A program made the translations under genes and the position numbers. A stretch of 37,419 bases of DNA from Cellulomonas hominis (lineage in GTDB: Bacteria > Actinomycetota > Actinomycetes > Actinomycetales > Cellulomonadaceae). The stretch is taken from positions 1 to 37,419 of the forward strand of contig NZ_CABEGA010000041.1 in assembly GCF_901521055.1 (NCBI RefSeq). Reading direction: 5' to 3'. Under the pieces are notes generated by a model. That model did not search any database and was not told the DNA's origin. It was given only the letters and a program-made list of their open reading frames with translations. This document shows positions 17,564 through 26,588 of this stretch, piece by piece (within the stretch, counting starts at the first letter, position 1; every line of letters starts with the position of its first letter).

Positions 17564-19354
17564 ATGGCCAAGGGCAGCGCGGAGGGCACCGAGCCCGTCG
17601 TCGACGGGGACGGCCCGGGGGACTCGTGGTCCCCGCTCGACGAGTTCGAGCCCGACCGCCCGCGCCGTCGCCGGCTGCGGACCGTCCTGATCGTCGCGGG
17701 CGTGGTCGTCGTGCTCGGCGGTGCGTACGTCGGTGCCGCGTACGCGCTGGCCGACCGGGTGCCCCGCGGGACGACCGTCGCGGGCGTCGAGGTCGGCGGG
17801 ATGACCAGCGACCGCGCCGAGCAGGCACTCAACGACGGGCTCGGCGACCTCGCAGGCGAGCCGGTCCCGGTTGCGGCGGAGGAGATGACGGGGTCCGTCG
17901 ACCCGGCGGCCGCGGGCCTGACGCTGGACGTGCCGGCGACGGTCGACGGGCTCACCGGCGTGGACCTGCGGCCGCAGCGGCTCTGGCAGCACCTGGTCGG
18001 CGGCGGCAGCGAGGCGCCCGTGACCCACGTCGACGAGGACGCCCTCGACGCCGCGGTGGAGAACCTCACCGGCACGCTCGCGCTCGCCCCGGTCGACGGG
18101 TCGATCGTGTTCGCCGACGGGGAGCCGCACGCGGTGGAGGCCGTCGACGGCTGGGCGCTGGACGCCGACGCCGTGCGGGAGACGCTCGCCGAGGACTGGC
18201 TGACCGCGGCGCGGCCGCTCGAGCTGACGACCGAGGCGGTCGAGCCCGACATCACGCAGGAGGAGACCGACACCGCGCTGCAGGAGGTCGCGGCCCGTGT
18301 CGCCGCCGCACCCGTGCAGCTGACCGTGGGCGGCCAGGCGGTCGAGCTCCCGGCCGACGTGCTGACCGCCGTGTCGTCGTTCGTGCCGCAGGACTCGGAC
18401 CTGGTGCTGCAGATGGACGGCGCCGCGCTGGTCGAGGCCGTGCTCGCGCGCACGACGAACCTGCTGACGACGTCCTCCGACGCCACGTTCGACCTGTCCA
18501 GCGGCAGCCCGGTGATCGTCCCCGGCACGCCCGGGACGACGCTCGACCCCGCGACCCTCGCGCAGGCGGTCGCCACGGCGGCGAGCGGCGACGCGCGCAC
18601 CGCGACGGTCGAGCTCGTGCAGTCCGACCCCGCGCAGTCCACGGCCGCGCTGGAGGCGCTCGGGGTCGCGCAGGTGGTCTCGGAGTTCTCCACGCCGCTG
18701 ACCAGCGAGCCGCGCCGCACGCAGAACATCGCCGCCGGTGCGGCCGCGATCAACGGCACGCTGGTCCGCCCGGGGGAGACGTTCAGCCTCACGGACGCCC
18801 TGGGCCCGATCGACGCCGCCCACGGGTTCACCACGGCCGGCGCGATCGTCAACGGCGAGCACACCGACGCGTGGGGCGGCGGGCTGTCGCAGCTGTCGAC
18901 CACGACCTTCAACGCCGCCTACCTGGCCGGCATGGAGGACGTCGAGCACAAGCCGCACTCGGAGTGGTTCACCCGGTACCCGGCGGGCCGCGAGGCGACG
19001 ATCTACACCGGCACGCTCGACATGAGGTGGAAGAACAACACCCCGTACGGCGCGCTCGTGCAGGCGTGGGTGGCGGACGGCAAGACCTGGGTGCGGCTGT
19101 GGAGCACGCCGTACTGGGAGGTCACGTCGGAGTCCGGCCCGAAGACCAACGTCGTGCAGCCGACCACCGTGTACTCCCAGTCGCCGACCTGCGAGCCGCA
19201 GTCGCCCGGCAACCCCGGGTTCCGGATCACCGTGACCCGGACGGTCAAGCTGAACGGCGCGGTCGTCGCCACGGAGCCGTACACCTGGACGTACAAGCCG
19301 CAGAACCGCGTGGTGTGCGGCACCGACCCGGCGACGGCGCCCCCGGCGGGCTGA
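17564..19354 (+). CDS. VanW family protein with peptidoglycan-binding-like domains
   Basis: This 596-residue cell-envelope protein has a charged cytoplasmic start, a membrane anchor at about residues 42-64 (LIVAGVVVVLGGAYVGAAYA) and a long extracellular part. The middle has one or two PG_binding_4-like repeats beginning at VPRGTTVAGVEVGGM. The VanW domain starts near residue 380 (SEPRRTQNIAAGAAAINGTL) and includes RPGETFSLTDALGP and GGGLSQLSTTTFNAAYLAGM. VanW proteins occur near vancomycin-resistance and cell-wall genes, but their biochemical role is undefined. ATG 17564 follows a gaggggga ribosome site. It appears monocistronic. Confidence 0.92.
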   Translation: MAKGSAEGTEPVVDGDGPGDSWSPLDEFEPDRPRRRRLRTVLIVAGVVVVLGGAYVGAAYALADRVPRGTTVAGVEVGGMTSDRAEQALNDGLGDLAGEPVPVAAEEMTGSVDPAAAGLTLDVPATVDGLTGVDLRPQRLWQHLVGGGSEAPVTHVDEDALDAAVENLTGTLALAPVDGSIVFADGEPHAVEAVDGWALDADAVRETLAEDWLTAARPLELTTEAVEPDITQEETDTALQEVAARVAAAPVQLTVGGQAVELPADVLTAVSSFVPQDSDLVLQMDGAALVEAVLARTTNLLTTSSDATFDLSSGSPVIVPGTPGTTLDPATLAQAVATAASGDARTATVELVQSDPAQSTAALEALGVAQVVSEFSTPLTSEPRRTQNIAAGAAAINGTLVRPGETFSLTDALGPIDAAHGFTTAGAIVNGEHTDAWGGGLSQLSTTTFNAAYLAGMEDVEHKPHSEWFTRYPAGREATIYTGTLDMRWKNNTPYGALVQAWVADGKTWVRLWSTPYWEVTSESGPKTNVVQPTTVYSQSPTCEPQSPGNPGFRITVTRTVKLNGAVVATEPYTWTYKPQNRVVCGTDPATAPPAG

Positions 19355-19362
19355 CGCGCGCG

Positions 19363-19390
19363 CCGCGCCCCGGACCGGTCAGGGGCGCGG
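19363..19390. terminator. Bidirectional hairpin between VanW and SH3-like genes
   Basis: The 9-bp perfect stem ccgcgcccc/ggggcgcgg has a 10-base loop. It lies between convergent genes and its right arm runs into the 3' end of the minus-strand gene. Confidence 0.55.
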
Positions 19391-19633
19391 GCGCCGGCGT
19401 TCCGGCGCGGGCGGGACGAGCTTGCCGATCGCGATCTCCGCGCCCGGGACCCGCACGTCGCCCGACCGGCGGGTGCGGACGGTCACCCCGGCGTCGTCGA
19501 CGGCCACCAGGTCGCCGAGCACGTCCGTGTAGGGCTGCGGCTCCCCGGGGGGCAGGCGCCGCCGCACCACGACGCGCTGCCCGACGTGCCACGCGCGCCA
19601 CGGTGCGTCGGGGGCTCCCGGGTCGTCCGTCAC
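19379..19633 (-). CDS. Small SH3-like domain protein, unknown function
   Basis: This 84-residue protein contains a single β-rich module: RAWHVGQRVVVRRRLPPG, a middle block DVLGDLVAVDDAGVTVRTR and VRVPGAEIAIGKLVPP. It resembles the SH3-like N-terminal segment of actinobacterial GNAT acetyltransferases (Rv0428c-like), but no acetyltransferase domain follows; the chain ends in a Pro/Arg tail. GTG 19633 is chosen because gagaggag lies 7-10 bases upstream on this strand; the frame is open further 5'. It is divergent from the ferredoxin gene. I do not know its function. A stand-alone RNA- or protein-binding module is only a guess. Confidence 0.7.
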   Translation of the reverse strand: MTDDPGAPDAPWRAWHVGQRVVVRRRLPPGEPQPYTDVLGDLVAVDDAGVTVRTRRSGDVRVPGAEIAIGKLVPPAPERRRPRP

Positions 19634-19693
19634 TGTGGCGCTCCTCTCGGCAGGGACTGCGGTCGTGACTGCGCCGTCGGTGCGCAGGTGAGC

Positions 19694-19700
19694 GATACTA
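19694..19700. promoter_or_regulatory. Overlapping divergent -10 boxes (GATACT / TAGTAT)
   Basis: The 7-base block gatacta reads GATACT on the plus strand (19694-19699, toward the ferredoxin) and TAGTAT on the minus strand (19700-19695, toward the SH3-like gene). Both keep the key A2 and T6 of a -10 box, so this may be a symmetric bidirectional promoter. Leaders would be about 55-65 bases in each direction. Confidence 0.4.
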
Positions 19701-19769
19701 GGAGCCGCCAGCCCGACCGAACCGGACCGCCGCCCGACCGCCCTGGCAGCCGAGCGTGGAGGACGCACC

Positions 19770-20096
19770 GTGACCTATGTGATCGCCCAGCCCTGCGTGG
19801 ACGTCAAGGACAAGGCGTGCATCGAGGAGTGTCCGGTCGACTGCATCTACGAGGGCAAGCGGTCGCTGTACATCCACCCCGACGAGTGCGTGGACTGCGG
19901 CGCCTGCGAGCCGGTGTGCCCGGTCGAGGCCATCTACTACGAGGACGACGTCCCCGAGCAGTGGACCGAGTACTACAAGGCGAACGTCGAGTTCTTCGAC
20001 GACCTGGGCTCCCCGGGCGGCGCGGCGAAGATGGGCATGATCGAGAAGGACCACCCGATCATCGCGACGCTGCCGCTCCAGGTGCACGGCGAGTAG
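19770..20096 (+). CDS. fdxA: 7Fe ferredoxin (3Fe-4S/4Fe-4S)
   Basis: This is a 108-residue ferredoxin with cysteines at 9, 17, 21, 25, 40, 43, 46 and 50. By analogy with Azotobacter FdI-type proteins, C9, C17 and C50 would hold the 3Fe-4S cluster, and C21 with CVDCGAC (C40, C43, C46) the 4Fe-4S cluster, leaving C25 free. The second-half tail (PEQWTEYYKANVEFFDDLG) is typical of actinobacterial FdxA/FdxC. It serves as a low-potential electron carrier, for example to P450s. GTG 19770 is preceded by gtggagga. It is 5 bases from dapC, an order conserved in actinobacteria (Rv1177-Rv1178). Confidence 0.96.
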   Translation: MTYVIAQPCVDVKDKACIEECPVDCIYEGKRSLYIHPDECVDCGACEPVCPVEAIYYEDDVPEQWTEYYKANVEFFDDLGSPGGAAKMGMIEKDHPIIATLPLQVHGE

Positions 20097-20101
20097 AGCG
20101 C

Positions 20102-21259
20102 GTGGGCCTGCTGACCGGTGCCCTGCCGGACTTCCCCTGGGACACGCTGACCCCGTACGGCGACCGCGCGCGGGCGCACCCCGGCGGCATCGTCGACCTG
20201 TCCGTCGGCACCCCGGTGGACCCCACCCCGGCTCTGGTCCGGCGCGCGCTCGCCGACGCCGCGGACGCGCCCGGGTACCCGCAGACGTGGGGCACGCCGG
20301 CGCTGCGGGAGGCCGTCGTCGCGTGGTTCGCCCGGCGCCGCGGCGTGCCGGGCCTGGACCCGGCCGGCGTGCTGCCGACCGTGGGGTCGAAGGAGCTCGT
20401 GGCGCTGCTGCCCGCGCTCCTCGGCCTCGGGGCGGGCGACCTGGTGGCGCACCCCGCGGCGGCCTACCCGACGTACGACGTGGGTGCCCGGCTGGCCGGC
20501 GCCGAGCCGGTGGCTACGGACGACCCCGTCGCGCTGCTGTCGGGTCCGGACGGCGACCGGGTGCGGCTCGTGTGGCTGAACTCGCCGGGCAACCCGGACG
20601 GCCGCGTGCTGGCGGCGCAGGACCTGCGCGCGGTCGTCGAGGCGGCGCGCGCCGTGCAGGCCCGCACCGGCCGGCCCGTCGTCGTGGCGTCCGACGAGTG
20701 CTACGCCGAGCTCGCCTGGGACGAGCCGTGGGCGACCGACGGGGTGCCGAGCGTGCTCGACCCGCGGGTCACCGACGGCGACGTCACCGGGCTGCTGGCG
20801 CTGTACTCGCTGTCCAAGCAGTCGAACCTCGCGGGGTACCGGGCGGCGTTCGCGGCGGGGGACCCGGCGCTGGTCGCCGACCTGCTCGCCACCCGCAAGC
20901 ACGCCGGGATGATCGTGCCCGCGCCGGTGCAGGCGGCCATGACGGTCGCGCTCGGCGACGACGCGCACGTGGCCGAGCAGCGCGAGCGGTACCGCACCCG
21001 GCGGACGGCCCTGCTGGCGGCGCTCGGCGGCGCCGGCCTCGTCGTCGACCGGTCCGCCGCGGGCCTGTACCTGTGGGCGCGCCCGGCTGCCGGCGACGAC
21101 GACTGCTGGGCCACGGTCGCCCGGCTGGCCGACCGCGGCGTCCTCGTGGCGCCGGGCTCGTTCTACGGTGCGCCGCGGCACGTGCGCGTGGCCCTGACCG
21201 CCACCGACGAGCGGGTCGCCGCCGCGGTGGAGCGCCTCGCGGCGGTCCCGGCCGGCTGA
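20102..21259 (+). CDS. dapC: Succinyldiaminopimelate aminotransferase DapC
   Basis: This is a 385-residue fold-type I PLP aminotransferase that converts N-succinyl-2-amino-6-ketopimelate to N-succinyl-LL-diaminopimelate in lysine and peptidoglycan precursor synthesis. The Schiff-base lysine is K239 in SLSKQSNLAGYR. WLNSPGNPDGR and ASDECYAELAWDE provide the cofactor-binding Asn and Asp/Tyr. The start LLTGALPDFPWDTL is typical of actinobacterial DapC. GTG 20102 is 5 bases after the ferredoxin stop, so the two are co-transcribed. dapD and dapE of the same succinylase branch are encoded 4 kb downstream. A generic aspartate/alanine aminotransferase is a less likely alternative given the context. 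Confidence 0.92.
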   Translation: MGLLTGALPDFPWDTLTPYGDRARAHPGGIVDLSVGTPVDPTPALVRRALADAADAPGYPQTWGTPALREAVVAWFARRRGVPGLDPAGVLPTVGSKELVALLPALLGLGAGDLVAHPAAAYPTYDVGARLAGAEPVATDDPVALLSGPDGDRVRLVWLNSPGNPDGRVLAAQDLRAVVEAARAVQARTGRPVVVASDECYAELAWDEPWATDGVPSVLDPRVTDGDVTGLLALYSLSKQSNLAGYRAAFAAGDPALVADLLATRKHAGMIVPAPVQAAMTVALGDDAHVAEQRERYRTRRTALLAALGGAGLVVDRSAAGLYLWARPAAGDDDCWATVARLADRGVLVAPGSFYGAPRHVRVALTATDERVAAAVERLAAVPAG

Positions 21260-21277
21260 CAGCACCCGGCCAGGCCC

Positions 21278-21293
21278 TGTGACCGGGGTCACA
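21278..21293. promoter_or_regulatory. Perfect CRP/GlxR-type operator upstream of gltA
   Basis: TGTGA-ccgggg-TCACA is a perfect match to the TGTGA-N6-TCACA consensus of the CRP/FNR family, including the actinobacterial cAMP regulator GlxR/Crp. The dyad extends to cctgtgacc/ggtcacagg (21276-21295). Its centre lies about 64 bases before the predicted gltA transcription start. The 2-base gap makes an RNA hairpin less likely than a DNA operator, though a dapC terminator role is possible. Confidence 0.65.
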
Positions 21294-21337
21294 GGCCACG
21301 CGCGAGCCTCGGGATGGTCGAGCCCCCGGACGGGAAG

Positions 21338-21343
21338 TACCGT
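21338..21343 (+). promoter_or_regulatory. -10 box TACCGT of gltA
   Basis: TACCGT is preceded by a weak -35 (TGGTCG, 21315-21320) at a 17-base spacing. The leader to ATG 21460 would be about 110 bases. Confidence 0.35.
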
Positions 21344-21459
21344 CAGGGCAGGCCGACGCCACCCCCGTGGCGCGCCCGCACCGCAGCGGCCGCCGGCCAT
21401 CGCACGACCTCGCGACCAGGGACGAGGTCCCGTTCGCACACCGCCCGAGGAGGAGCGCC

Positions 21460-22758
<1,299 letters not shown>

Positions 22759-22790
22759 CCTCCCGGGCGCTCCGGCGCCCGCGCCCGCGG

Positions 22791-22881
22791 GCCGAGACCG
22801 CGCCCGCGCGCCGAGACCGCGCCCGATCGCCGGGACTGCGCCCTCTGCTGCGGGCGCAGTCCCGTCCACGGGGCGCAGTCC
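22791..22881. repeat. 19-bp-period direct and inverted repeat cluster
   Basis: gccgagaccgcgcccg occurs at 22791 and 22810, with a variant gccgggactgcgccct at 22829, all exactly 19 bases apart. Inverted copies of the core, gggcgcagtccc at 22852 and gggcgcagtccg at 22871, are again 19 apart. The third direct and first inverted copies form the 13-bp hairpin annotated separately. Confidence 0.75.
22831..22864 (+). terminator. gltA terminator hairpin
   Basis: The 13-bp perfect stem cgggactgcgccc/gggcgcagtcccg has an 8-base loop tctgctgc. It lies 73 bases after the gltA stop. Confidence 0.65.
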
Positions 22882-22981
22882 GTGCGCACCTCGCCTGACC
22901 TGCGGGAACGGGCAATCGCTTCCCGCCGATCGGTCCCGGCGAAACGGTCAGATCGCCGCACTCCGGACCGATCGGGTCGGC

Positions 22982-23683
22982 ATGTCGCCCACTGAGGCCG
23001 CGCAGGACACGCGCGGCACCGGCCGGCGGACCGATCCCGTGCGTGGGCGACGCGCGGTGCGGCCGACCGGCGTCGAACGAGCCTTCGGGCCCGAGGAGAT
23101 CATCGTCTCCAAGACCGACCCCAGGGGGCTGGTCACGTACGCCAACGACGTGTTCGTGCGCGTCAGCGGCTACGACGAGCAGCAGATCCTGGGGCAGCCG
23201 CACAACCTGATCCGGCACCCCGCGATGCCGCGGGCGGTGTTCCGGCTGATGTGGGACGTCATCCCCACCGGCAGGGAGCTGTTCGCGTACGTGCTGAACC
23301 TCGCGGCGGACGGCGGGCACTACTGGGTGCTGGCGCACGTCACCGCGTCGCTCGGGCCCGGCGGGCGGGTCGTCGGCTACCACTCCAACCGCCGCTGGGT
23401 GCCGCCGGGAACGCGGCGGACCGTCGCCGAGCTGTACGCGCGGGTCCGCGCCGCGGAGGACGCGCACACCCGCACGCCGGACGCGCTGGCGGCGGGGGCC
23501 GTGGCGCTGGAGGCGGAGCTGGCGCGGGCGGGCGCGACCTACGACGAGCTGGTCTGGTCTCTCGCGGGGGCCGACGACGCCGTGGACGCGGCCCGCCCGG
23601 CCACCCCGCCGACGGCCGCGACCCCGCTGACGGCGGCGACCCTGCCGACCGCGGCCACCCTGACCGTCGGGGCTGCCCGGTGA
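22982..23683 (+). CDS. Aer-like PAS sensor protein (no transducer domain)
   Basis: This is a 233-residue soluble protein. A PAS domain spans about residues 36-140: [20 protein letters not shown], the helix NLIRHPAMP (76-83) and [13 protein letters not shown]. These match the FAD-binding PAS of the aerotaxis receptor Aer, whose usual motif is RHPDMP; here the Asp is Ala (A81). The C-terminal ~90 residues include a helical stretch and a Thr/Ala/Pro-rich tail with TAAT-like repeats. It overlaps the downstream chemotaxis transducer gene by GTGA, so the two probably form a two-piece redox or energy receptor. ATG 22982 has no strong ribosome site; a nearby GCCGAT (22927) is too weak to call a sigma-28 promoter. 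Confidence 0.85.
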   Translation: MSPTEAAQDTRGTGRRTDPVRGRRAVRPTGVERAFGPEEIIVSKTDPRGLVTYANDVFVRVSGYDEQQILGQPHNLIRHPAMPRAVFRLMWDVIPTGRELFAYVLNLAADGGHYWVLAHVTASLGPGGRVVGYHSNRRWVPPGTRRTVAELYARVRAAEDAHTRTPDALAAGAVALEAELARAGATYDELVWSLAGADDAVDAARPATPPTAATPLTAATLPTAATLTVGAAR

Positions 23684-24573
23684 GCCGGCGCGTCGCCGCG
23701 CCGGCCGCGGACCACGCCACCGAGCAGGCGCTCGACCGGATCGCCGCCTTCTGCGACCGGCTGGCCGCGGGGGACCTCGAGGACCGGCTCCCCGCGCTCC
23801 CGGGCGGCGACTCCGTCCAGCGCGCCCGCGTCGCCCTCAACCGGGTGGCCGACCTGGTCGACGCCTACGTCCGCGAGTCGCGCGCGTCCCTGACGGCGGC
23901 CGGCGAGGGCCGGTTCCACCGCCGGTTCCTGCGGCGCGGCATGCCGGGCGCGTTCCGGGACGGCGCCGTGCAGATCGACGCGGCCCGCGCGGGGCTGGAG
24001 GACGCCGCCCGCCGGACGGCGCGGGACCAGCGCGAGCGGGCGGACCTCGCCGAGCGGATGGTGCGGGTCGCCGCGCGCGTGGCCGACTCCGCGCAGGGCC
24101 TGGCGTCCGCGGCGACCGCGCTGGCTGCGGCGGCGGAGTCCGCCACGGCCGCCGCGCAGGCGTCCCGGGCGACCGTCCGCGGCCTCACCGACACGTCCGC
24201 GCAGATCGAGGAGGCCACGGGGCTGGTGAAGGCCGTCGCCAGCCGCACGCGCCTGCTCGCCCTCAACGCGGCCATCGAGGCGGCGCGCGCGGGAGACGCC
24301 GGCCGGGGGTTCGCAGTCGTCGCGGAGGAGGTCCGGACGCTGGCGGACGACTCCGCGGCGCGCTCGGACGACATCGCGCGGCAGGTGGTCGCGGCGCAGG
24401 TGGCCGCCGACGAGGCCGGCAGGGCGCTCGGGCGGATCGACGAGATCGTCGCGGGCATGTCGACCCAGGTCGACGCGGTCGCGGCCGCGGCCGGCGGGGG
24501 AGACGGCGCGGGCCTGGCGGAGATGGCCGAGCTGCTGCGGGAGGAGATCACGGCGTTCGCGGCGCTGCGCTGA
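23680..24573 (+). CDS. Soluble methyl-accepting chemotaxis protein, short form
   Basis: This 297-residue protein lacks transmembrane segments. The N-terminal half has two HAMP-like pieces ([14 protein letters not shown] and [12 protein letters not shown]). The signalling hairpin tip reads [18 protein letters not shown] at 188-205, followed by [19 protein letters not shown], the CheA/CheW-contacting region. The flanking coiled-coil arms are short (about 65 and 80 residues), and no CheR-tethering pentapeptide is present. The PAS protein encoded just upstream with a 4-base overlap is the likely input module. GTG 23680 is fixed by the overlap. No che or flagellar genes lie in this window. Confidence 0.9.
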   Translation: MSRRVAAPAADHATEQALDRIAAFCDRLAAGDLEDRLPALPGGDSVQRARVALNRVADLVDAYVRESRASLTAAGEGRFHRRFLRRGMPGAFRDGAVQIDAARAGLEDAARRTARDQRERADLAERMVRVAARVADSAQGLASAATALAAAAESATAAAQASRATVRGLTDTSAQIEEATGLVKAVASRTRLLALNAAIEAARAGDAGRGFAVVAEEVRTLADDSAARSDDIARQVVAAQVAADEAGRALGRIDEIVAGMSTQVDAVAAAAGGGDGAGLAEMAELLREEITAFAALR

Positions 24574-24576
24574 GGC

Positions 24577-24624
24577 GCGCCCCCGCGCCGCTGCGCCCCC
24601 GCGCCCTCGCGCCCCCGCGCCGCT
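24577..24624. repeat. 16-bp tandem repeat, three copies
   Basis: gcgcccccgcgccgct is repeated at 24577, 24593 (one base varied or missing) and 24609, in the gap between the convergent transducer and lysozyme-like genes. It is low-complexity C-rich sequence. Confidence 0.7.
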
Positions 24625-24629
24625 GCCGG

Positions 24630-25553
24630 TCAGCGCGCGAGCGTGAGGGTGACGGTGTCCACGGCGCCGGTGGCGCCCGCGGCGTCGGCCGCCTGCCAGC
24701 CGGGCGTGCCGCGCTCCCAGCGGCTGCCCGCGACGTCCACGGCCACGACGTCGAGCGCCTCGGCGGCCGCGACGGCCCACTGCGCGACCGCCCAGCCCGA
24801 CCGGACGGGGTCGCCGCCGGACGCACCGGTGAGCGCGGCGGCGTCGAGCGCGACGACCAGCCCGTCGCCCTGCGCGGCCGACGCGTCCACCGCGGCGGTC
24901 ACGGTGCCGGCGAAGTCCCGCTGCACGCGCGCGGACACGGCGTCCGCGTCGGCCGGGCCGGTGGCCGGGTCGAGGTCGCAGTCCAGCGCGGCCGCCGACC
25001 AGCCCGTGAGGGCGGACGCCCAGGCGCGGGACCGGCCCTCGTGCTGCGCGTACGCGTCGGGGAAGCCGGACCGCTGCACCGCCTGCGCGGCCTCGGTGAC
25101 GGGCAGGTCCGCGTACCCCGGCACCCGGACGAGTCCGTCGTAGAACCGCGTGGTCGAGTACAGCGGGTCCATGATCTGCTCGACGGTGCCCCAGCCCTGC
25201 GACGGGCGCTGCTGGAACAGCCCGATCGAGTCCCGGTCCCCGTAGTCGATGTTGATCAGCCGCGACTCCTGCAGGGCCGTCGCCAGCCCGATGGTCGCGG
25301 CCCGCGCGGGCAGGCCCCGGTGCATCGAGGTCGCGGCGATCAGCGCGGCGTTGTCGGCCTGGTCGGCGGACAGCTCCCACGCGGTGCCGTCCGCGCTGGC
25401 GGTGCAGGTGCGGGACGCCGCCGCGGGGGAGGACCCGTCCAGGAACCACACGACCCCGCCGACCGCCCCGGCCAGGACGACGACCGCGGTCAGCGCGGCG
25501 CACCCCAGCCGGGAGGCGGTGCTGCGGCGGGGCGGGCGCGGCGGGCGCGGCAC
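24630..25553 (-). CDS. Secreted or membrane-anchored lysozyme-like (transglycosylase-fold) protein
   Basis: This 307-residue protein has a basic N-terminus and a hydrophobic anchor or signal at about residues 16-37. A lysozyme-fold segment follows around ATALQESRLINIDYGDRDS and IGLFQQRPSQGWGT (91-123). E96 in ALQES is in the place of the catalytic Glu of SLT-type enzymes. Such actinobacterial proteins are sometimes misnamed heavy metal transporters. The C-terminal ~120 residues (after DLDPATGPADAD) show no domain I know. GTG 25553 is 4 bases from the dapD stop, so it is co-transcribed with dapD. A role in peptidoglycan remodelling is inferred from fold and partner. Confidence 0.75.
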   Translation of the reverse strand: MPRPPRPPRRSTASRLGCAALTAVVVLAGAVGGVVWFLDGSSPAAASRTCTASADGTAWELSADQADNAALIAATSMHRGLPARAATIGLATALQESRLINIDYGDRDSIGLFQQRPSQGWGTVEQIMDPLYSTTRFYDGLVRVPGYADLPVTEAAQAVQRSGFPDAYAQHEGRSRAWASALTGWSAAALDCDLDPATGPADADAVSARVQRDFAGTVTAAVDASAAQGDGLVVALDAAALTGASGGDPVRSGWAVAQWAVAAAEALDVVAVDVAGSRWERGTPGWQAADAAGATGAVDTVTLTLAR

Positions 25554-25557
25554 GGCG

Positions 25558-26529
25558 TCAGTTCGCGTGCAGCGCCGCGTTCAGCGTGATGCCGGTGCCG
25601 GAGCGGCCGACCGCCTCGACGCCGCCGGTCAGGGAGTTGCGCCGGAACAGGATGCCGTCGGCACCGGCGAGCTCGCGCGCCTTGACCACGCGCGGGGTGC
25701 CGTCGGGGCCGGTGTCGCCCGCCAGCGTCACCTTGGTGCCGGCGGTCAGGTACAGGCCCGCCTCCACTACGCAGTCGTCGCCGAGCGGGATGCCGAGCCC
25801 GGCGTTCGCGCCCAGCAGCGACCGCCGGCCGATCGACACGCGCTCGCGTCCGCCGCCGGACAGCGTGCCCATGATCGACGCGCCGCCGCCGATGTCGCTG
25901 CCCTCGCCGACCACGACGCCCTGGGAGATGCGCCCCTCGACCATCGAGACGCCGAGGGTGCCGGCGTTGAAGTTCACGAACCCCTCGTGCATGACCGTGG
26001 TGCCGGCCGCGAGGTGCGCGCCGAGCCGCACGCGGTCCGCGTCGGCGATCCGCACGCCCTCGGGCAGCACGTAGTCCACCATCCGCGGGAACTTGTCGAC
26101 GCCGTACACGGTGACGGGGCGGCCGGTCGCCGCGCGCAGGCGTGCGCGGGTGGCCTCGAAGCCCTCGACCGCGCAGGGTCCGAGGGCGGTCCACACGACG
26201 TTCGGCAGCGCGGCGAAGATGCCGTCCAGGTTGAGGGAGTTGGGCTGCACCAGCCGGTGCGACAGCAGGTGCAGCCGCAGGTAGGCGTCCGCGGTGCCGT
26301 CGGGCGCGGCGTCCAGGTCCACGACGGTCAGCACCGCCTCGGTGCGCACTCCCCGCGCCTCGTCGGCCCGCGCCAGGGCGGCGAGGTCGTCCGGGCAGGG
26401 GGCGTCGGCGGGCGGGGCGCCGAGCGCGGGCTGCGGGTACCAGGCGTCCAGCAGGGTCCCGGGGGTGCCGGAGTCGCTTGCGGTGGTCACGGTGGCCAGG
26501 CCCCAGCCCCAGGCGGTGCGGTCGCTCAT
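25558..26529 (-). CDS. dapD: Tetrahydrodipicolinate N-succinyltransferase DapD
   Basis: This 323-residue enzyme transfers succinyl from succinyl-CoA to tetrahydrodipicolinate, the first step of the succinylase route to diaminopimelate. The C-terminal half is a left-handed β-helix with hexapeptide repeats ([20 protein letters not shown], then [20 protein letters not shown]). The N-terminal domain is the actinobacterial form (Rv1201c-like, about 317 residues), not the shorter proteobacterial one. ATG 26529 lies 7 bases after a -10 box on this strand. It is divergent from dapE and followed by the lysozyme-like gene. Confidence 0.96.
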   Translation of the reverse strand: MSDRTAWGWGLATVTTASDSGTPGTLLDAWYPQPALGAPPADAPCPDDLAALARADEARGVRTEAVLTVVDLDAAPDGTADAYLRLHLLSHRLVQPNSLNLDGIFAALPNVVWTALGPCAVEGFEATRARLRAATGRPVTVYGVDKFPRMVDYVLPEGVRIADADRVRLGAHLAAGTTVMHEGFVNFNAGTLGVSMVEGRISQGVVVGEGSDIGGGASIMGTLSGGGRERVSIGRRSLLGANAGLGIPLGDDCVVEAGLYLTAGTKVTLAGDTGPDGTPRVVKARELAGADGILFRRNSLTGGVEAVGRSGTGITLNAALHAN

Positions 26530-26536
26530 GCCGTCC

Positions 26537-26542
26537 AGCCTA
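26537..26542 (-). promoter_or_regulatory. -10 box TAGGCT of dapD, leaderless
   Basis: On the minus strand, TAGGCT ends 7 bases before the dapD ATG, with no ribosome site between. It lies back to back with the dapE promoter, 33 bases away. Confidence 0.55.
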
Positions 26543-26575
26543 GGGGCCCGGGGAGGGCCGGCGACCGCCCGGCGA

Positions 26576-26581
26576 TAGGGT
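26576..26581 (+). promoter_or_regulatory. -10 box TAGGGT of dapE, leaderless
   Basis: TAGGGT lies 7 bases before GTG 26589 without a ribosome site. Together with the dapD box it makes a compact divergent leaderless promoter pair within 60 bases. Confidence 0.5.
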
Positions 26582-26588
26582 CGCGGGC

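Noticed and set aside
15880..18912. A minus-strand open frame of about 1000 codons
   Set aside because: It is antisense to mshB, the flavin reductase gene and the VanW gene, all with clear motifs. Its translation is Ser/Arg/Pro-rich, as expected from GC-rich shadow frames.
22927..22934. GCCGATCG as a sigma-28 (motility) -10 element for the PAS and transducer genes
   Set aside because: No TAAA-like -35 is found at the right distance, and the hexamer is expected by chance in GC-rich DNA.
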